Positions 22,601 to 29,100 of a stretch of 30,298 nucleotides of DNA are shown piece by piece (the first letter of the stretch is position 1; every line of letters starts with the position of its first letter). Source of the stretch: Botryllus schlosseri (taxonomy: Eukaryota; Chordata; Ascidiacea; Stolidobranchia; Styelidae); NCBI GenBank assembly GCA_000444245.1, contig ATSW01007458.1:1-30298 (forward strand), read 5' to 3'. Position numbers and translations under genes: made by a program. Under the pieces are notes generated by a model. The model did no database searches and was not told the origin of the DNA. It saw only the letters and a program-made list of their open reading frames with translations.

Positions 22601-25600
22601 ACACATGGTAACCCTGCTGGCAATGTGCAATTAACTCTTGACCAAAGGCCACACAAAAAGGCTTCGGGTTAGTTGATTATACTGCAATGAATGTAGTCGA
22701 GAAGGCAACAATCAAGTTTACTACAGCTAGTCCTCTATTGGAATAAAAGTGTTTGAAGAGCACACTTTTTTGGGGTAATCGAATAAATGAATATGCACTC
22801 AATCAATATCGAACCTGCCAGTCTCACAACGTTCACATGCAACTCCCGTGAAGCCAACCTTGCATTGACATATCCCAGTTCCATTGACACCATCACTGCA
22901 TTTTCCATTCCCACTACAAGGCGAATTTGCTCCTCCTGCGCACAGAAAAGGGTTACCAAAAAAGCTGTTTTCATCACGATAACATAATGGGGGAGCGCCC
23001 GGCTTCTTGAGCGGTACGTCGTAGACTCAATCCCCAGCTCAGTCAGACCAAAGACCTGATTAATAACACTGGTATCCATGACGTCCTCACTTGGTGCTCA
23101 GCATTACCGGGCTAGCATGGAGGAGTGGTGCAAGACTTAAAAAGCCCAAAAAGGCTATATCTACACCTTCCTTGTCCAGTGGCATATGCACATCATGCGC
23201 TTACGGCAGGGGTCGCCAGCTCAAAACGGGTCGCGGGTCACTTTTCAAAATTCGTAGCGGCCGCGGGCCGCATGAATTCAATATCGATATAAAATAGGCA
23301 ACCACGTTTTAAAAACTTCACGTCAGTACAACGCTGAGCTACCTGACATATAGGCGATGGGCATAGTGACCACAAAAGCTGTAATATTTTATTAAAGGAA
23401 TACAAATACAACAAAAATCGTTGTCATCAATCTCATTTTATTTTGAACTCTAAGCAGTGCACGATACATGGAAACGCTTTTCAGCGAATAAGGAATCGAT
23501 ATTGGGGCTAGGGAGATACGTTAAAAGCTGAAAGACCGTCCCACGTAAAGCTTGATCTTGTGGGCGGAAGCCCTAAAATCCAGTGGTTCTCAAACCTTCT
23601 TAGACACGCCCCCCTTTATGATACTGAAAAATGTCGCACCCCTTTATCGTCATATCACAAAATGCAACCAGAATGCTAGCAATCCCAACGAATAGTTTGA
23701 TGGCAGATTTTCAGTTGTCTGCAGCACCGCGCCTAGAGTTTGAGAACCACTGCCCTAAGCCGTTTTCTAAGTGTCTCGTAAGGCATGGCAATCTGTTAAT
23801 TCATATCAGTTCATTCTCCCTCGATGGAATGCTGTTGCCATCGCCAAAGCCGTTTCAGCCAGTGACGAATAGTGATGTTGAACACGGGAGTGTAGCGTGC
23901 CGAGATAGTGTAGTGGTATCATCCACCGGTACAACACCAATGGATTGTGGGTTTGGGTCCGACCGAGGTCGACTCCAGAATTCGTACCTAAGTGTTGGGG
24001 GTTTATCTAGGCTCCTCCTCGCCATATCATCCGCGTAAGCGGTGTCTTATAAAAAGCCTAGAAGTGGGCCGTGCTACAAGTCGGCAGTTACGGAAACAAA
24101 AATAACGAATATCGGCCTGGTGAAAATGACCATTGTGATCGACAAACACCATGAATACCCCTAAAACAACAACGACAGGAGAGTAGCTTATTTTGAAACA
24201 ACAATATGTTGAAACTGTAGTCGCAATTCCAACATTTCTAAATGGTATTCTTATCTTTCTACGACAATCTCCAGTCAAGTCGCGGGCCGAAAAATATGAC
24301 CCCGCGTGTTGGTGACCGCTGGCTTACGGTATGCATATGCACACTTCGTGTATATGTATATCATGAGTCGGTGTGTATGCCGCAAAAAGAAGTCATAAAA
24401 CGTGATATTCCTATTGCTATTCTTACCTGGACAAGGCTGGCACCACGGTCCGTAGTAGTGCGGACAGCATTGATGCACTTTTTTGTAACTGGTACAAGTT
24501 ATTGAGCAGCCCGGAACATTCACTTGAGGTCCCGACCCAGTGCTTGGGATTGGTAGTGACTTGAAAGAAAATTGTTCCTGTCTATTTCTTGATCGCTTCC
24601 AAGTAATTATATCAGCAGAACTAGCATGCAACGAGAGCTCTATGGAAACTACAATGCTCTCGCATAGGACTTGACTACAACTAATGATCGACTCGTTAAC
24701 TGGGCAGTATTCGAATTATAATGCAAATTTGAAAATCCTGGATCAAATGCAAATCTTGGATTGTAAAGGCGAGTAATCCTAGTTATAGTGGTCAATTCAT
24801 TGTCAATTCATTCTGCGATGTAAGAGACTATGATAGGGCTACTAAACTGTCGGACCGCGTTCCGAATCTAGACCTTACGGCATAAAGAATATATTACTCA
24901 TGCGCATGTCCAGTGAACACCTTCACTACTGCCTTTGATTCATTTTCACCACTTTGGAACCAAGATTTAAAGAACTATAAAGAAATAATAAATGCTAATT
25001 CTGTCACCATCTGTGACACATAGAACAATAACTACATTAGGTTTATGCTTTTGCTAATACCGCTGTACTGGAATGCCTATATATAGCATATTACTTTCGT
25101 ACGAGTCTAAATTAACTCATGAGAGTTACAATGGACCTCAGCAAATTTTCATCATTTTTAACTGGATAAAATAGTTCCAAATGTACAGCATTACGATTGC
25201 TCTATATAAAGGCTGTAATATATTGATATTGCGGTTGAATTCAGATATTGCAAGGAATGATGAAAAAATTAATTGAATAATATACTCATATTGAAATGAA
25301 CCCGAATATTTTCGACTGACACTCGTCAGGGGTATTGGTCAGCAACTAATAGAGAATTGGAAAGAACATTGTATATCAACAATCGTATCACAAAATATGA
25401 CGTCACTGGCATTAAATTTTGATTAATGGCGTCTACGATATCGTTTAAGCTCACAAAATCCTTCAGTTGGCACAAACTTGGTTGTCGTATTTTGAAAAGT
25501 CGACTCCAATGCGCACAAAATAAAGTGTGAACAACCTCTCCCGACAATGCGAAATATGTCGTCTCAATAATTCTTCGCCAAGACAGAGTAATCCAACAAA

Positions 25601-26152
25601 TGTTGGCCTATGGCAGAATTCACGGCCTTTGCCTGTTCAGAATCAAGCTTCAGGCGGGCAAAGGCCGTGTTGTTGCTGACGATTACCCCTGATGAGTGTC
25701 ACCCAAAAATATTCGGGTTCATTGCGATATCAATATACTAATCAACTGTATATTGAAGTTGTGTACCTCGAAAAAGCAGTTCAGTTTTATGACCTGTCAC
25801 CTACACCTCATTTGAAATAAATTCACAGATTGAAATCTTGACTTGAGGGATATTGAAGAATTTACAAATGCCATATACTCACGCATGTGTCTCTCGATAC
25901 GAGTGTTGTATTGGCAGGACACGTCAAGTCTCTGCCGACACAAAGGCCGCAAGGAACCGTCGATTCAATAATGACTTCATCGTCGCAACGGCCCCCGATA
26001 GAAGGTGGATCGAGAACCTGTTCAAGTATATCCAAATCTCAAGACAAAGTTTAAGATTCGCGTTGGTTAAACTTGAAAGACGCGAAACAATAGCGTGATG
26101 GTGTCAATTTATTGACTGAAAGCTTTTTTACTAACTCTCACCAGTTGTGTGT

Positions 26153-26183
<31 letters not shown>

Positions 26184-29100
26184 TCTTTATTTTCATCAAA
26201 CCAAAATACATAACACACGGCAGTAATATTGTGAATCAAATTCGAAAGGTAGCACATATTTCGCCTGTGTTATGTAATTATATTAAAAACAAACAAAATG
26301 GTAATGAGTATATTTCAATTATTTATAATGGTCAATATAAGAGCACGACCGACATCAGGTTTCTGTGCCGATATCCATAAAACCAATAACTAAAACCTTA
26401 ACCCCAGAATATTCAGCCGATATTCAGAAGATACGGATCTAGCTTAAGGCGTATTTTCAAAACTACAGAGCTTTTATGTCACCAGCTTTACAGCCATGGC
26501 TATACTTGGAACAGAAACAAAGTGGAAAACTACATCTGGACATCTTGTAAGCTATCACATATATATCAGCATTCCCAGTGTAACAGTCGCAGATTACTGT
26601 TCTCTGACTCCCCACTACCGTGTCGTGACGCCATGATAACTGACGATTTTTTTTAGCTACAAATTAATTTTCTCAAAATGTGTAAAATGAGCATAAGCAA
26701 CTTTGACGACACAGTAGGGCTGTTGAAAAAAACGTTTCATCAGATTTGACTAGCTATGTGATAAAATAGTTAGGTTGGCGGCAACAACGCTGCACACCAA
26801 CTTTGGCTCCATTCCAACCAGTAGAAGTGATTTTCTTGTAGTAAAAAGTTTCGAATTTATCAATGAAAATAAAAAATAAAATTTCAAAATTTTTCTGTCA
26901 ACCCGAAAAAATTGTTAGGCTGTCAGTAGAGATGATGCACGCCAAATTTGACTCAATTCCAAACACTAGAAGCGAAGTTATCGCAGTAGAAAAATTTGGA
27001 TTTGAATAAAATGGTATTTACGGTGGCTAACTCTGTTTATTATAAAATCATGAAATTGGAAATCTTTCTACTGCAATAACTTCGCTTCTAGTGGTTGGAA
27101 TTGAGCCAAACTTGGTGTGCGTCATCTATACTGACAGCCTAACAGTTTAATGAGGTTGACTGAAAAATTTTTAAAATTTATTTTTTAGTTTTTTAATGAT
27201 AAATTCGAAACTTTCTACAGCAAGAATCTTGCTTCTACTGGTTGGAATTGAGCCAAAATTGGTCTGCAGCGTTGTTTCAACCAACCTAACAATTTTATCA
27301 CGTAGCCAGTGAAATCTGATTTTTTTTTGAACAGCCCCTACCACACAGCGACGATATTGTGTGTCCAAATTAAAAATATTCAAAAAACTTAGCACCTGGT
27401 CCAGGACATAAACAGCAGACTTTTTCTCTTCGTCTGTCTGTGTCGTGAAATGAAACACATCCACGCCTACAATATTCGCCATGCCGTTGTTTACAACCAT
27501 CTGTCCGTATATGTCCGGTGAGGCTGCGCATTGCACGGTAATCCTGTAAGTTCAAGGCATGCAGGAATATCTACTGAGCAAGGACTAATACTGACTGCTG
27601 CTTGTACTCTATCAAGTTTTTCATTACATTTGTACCATATTATTTTCTTATCATTCCTTAATTTGAATAGTATAGTCATATTGAAATAAAGCTGACACTC
27701 GTCAGGGGTAATCGTCAGCAACTAATACAGAATTGTAAAGAATTTTGTTTATCAACAATCGTATCGCCAATTATGACGTCACATGCATGGAATCTTGAAA
27801 AATTGAGGCAAGCAAAGCTCAATGTATTATTTTCAGATGGTACTCGACCTTCTTCAGTTAGCATAAACTAGGTTGGAGTATTTTAATGAAAACTGACTCA
27901 AAGGTACATAAATGGAAGAATGAACAAACCGTCGTCTCAGTAATTTTCCGCAAAAGATAGGATTAACCATTGAATGTTTGTCAATGGCAGAATAAATTTA
28001 TAGCAGTTGCCTGTTCTGATTCAACCTTTAGGAGTGAATATTTATTTAATTAATGCCTTACTGCCTTTCATTCATTCGTTTGTTACATTTGTCATTACTG
28101 CCCAGTGACTTGCATTGTTGTATTCTGTATGATATATCATCTATATATCATCATTATCAATAATTTCCATCAAAAGTAAATCTCACTTTGAACCCTGCAT
28201 CGTTCTGAGATCGGAATCCTTGGCCTCAAAGTCCATGATCGCAGTTGGAGTGATGAAGGCCTCTCGGATCATGTGATACCTGAAATATATAAGACAGAGC
28301 TGCACTGTCTGTGATAGAGGCCGAGCGCCTTCATCGATAGCCTGGATATTAGAGGTGTTAAAAAAACAAAGTTATTTTTCAAATTTCATCGGCTTAGTTG
28401 TCAAATCGTCAGGTTACCTAAAAAAACATTGCACACCAAATTTGACTCAATTCCAATCAGTAGATGCCGCGGTCAGTCAAATTGAAATTTCGGTCATTTT
28501 TGTAATAATAATATTTACGCTGACCAATTTCGTCATACCAACATGACCAGAGATCGTGTTCCAGGTATGCCTGAAGAGGCAGGGATGCCTTTTCCACTTG
28601 TTTTGATCTTGACAACAGCCTATGGTGGAGTTTGTATCAAGACATCTCCAATAAACGAAAATAAGATATGACACGGATTAGCTGGAAATTAGTCCACTTC
28701 ATTGAAAAAGCCACGTTAAAAGGATGGTGAGATAATTTTCAAATAGAGTACTTTACACACTGAAATTAACGACCACGAAATGGAAACGAACTGACAAGCG
28801 GGTGAAATGCCGAACCGATGTTGGGTAGTCTCTTAATCAGACACTCATTGACAACAGTAAATTAGGCACCTACATAGTCAATATACAACTCGACATCTAA
28901 ATATACATCAAAGGTTTCCGTCCTTTTAATCCAAAGTATTCTCGCTGTCTAACTATTTGGCAGTACGCTTCCGCGGAAGCGTGTGTTGGCTGAGACTTCA
29001 TGTGTGTTGGTGTGTCGTGGCTGACATCAAAATGCCTATTTCTATATATTATGCGTTCTTTCGAGTAGAGGAGAGGTACCTATATTGAAATTAAGACATC

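Noticed and set aside
23895-23990. Functional tRNA gene
   Set aside because: A- and B-box-like words are present, but the arms do not pair into a full cloverleaf. A SINE head is more likely.
27171-27536. 121-residue minus-strand frame taken whole as an exon
   Set aside because: Only its first part (to the donor at 27396) continues FAS1. The reading beyond the donor is transposon and intron sequence, and the next exon joins exactly at the splice.
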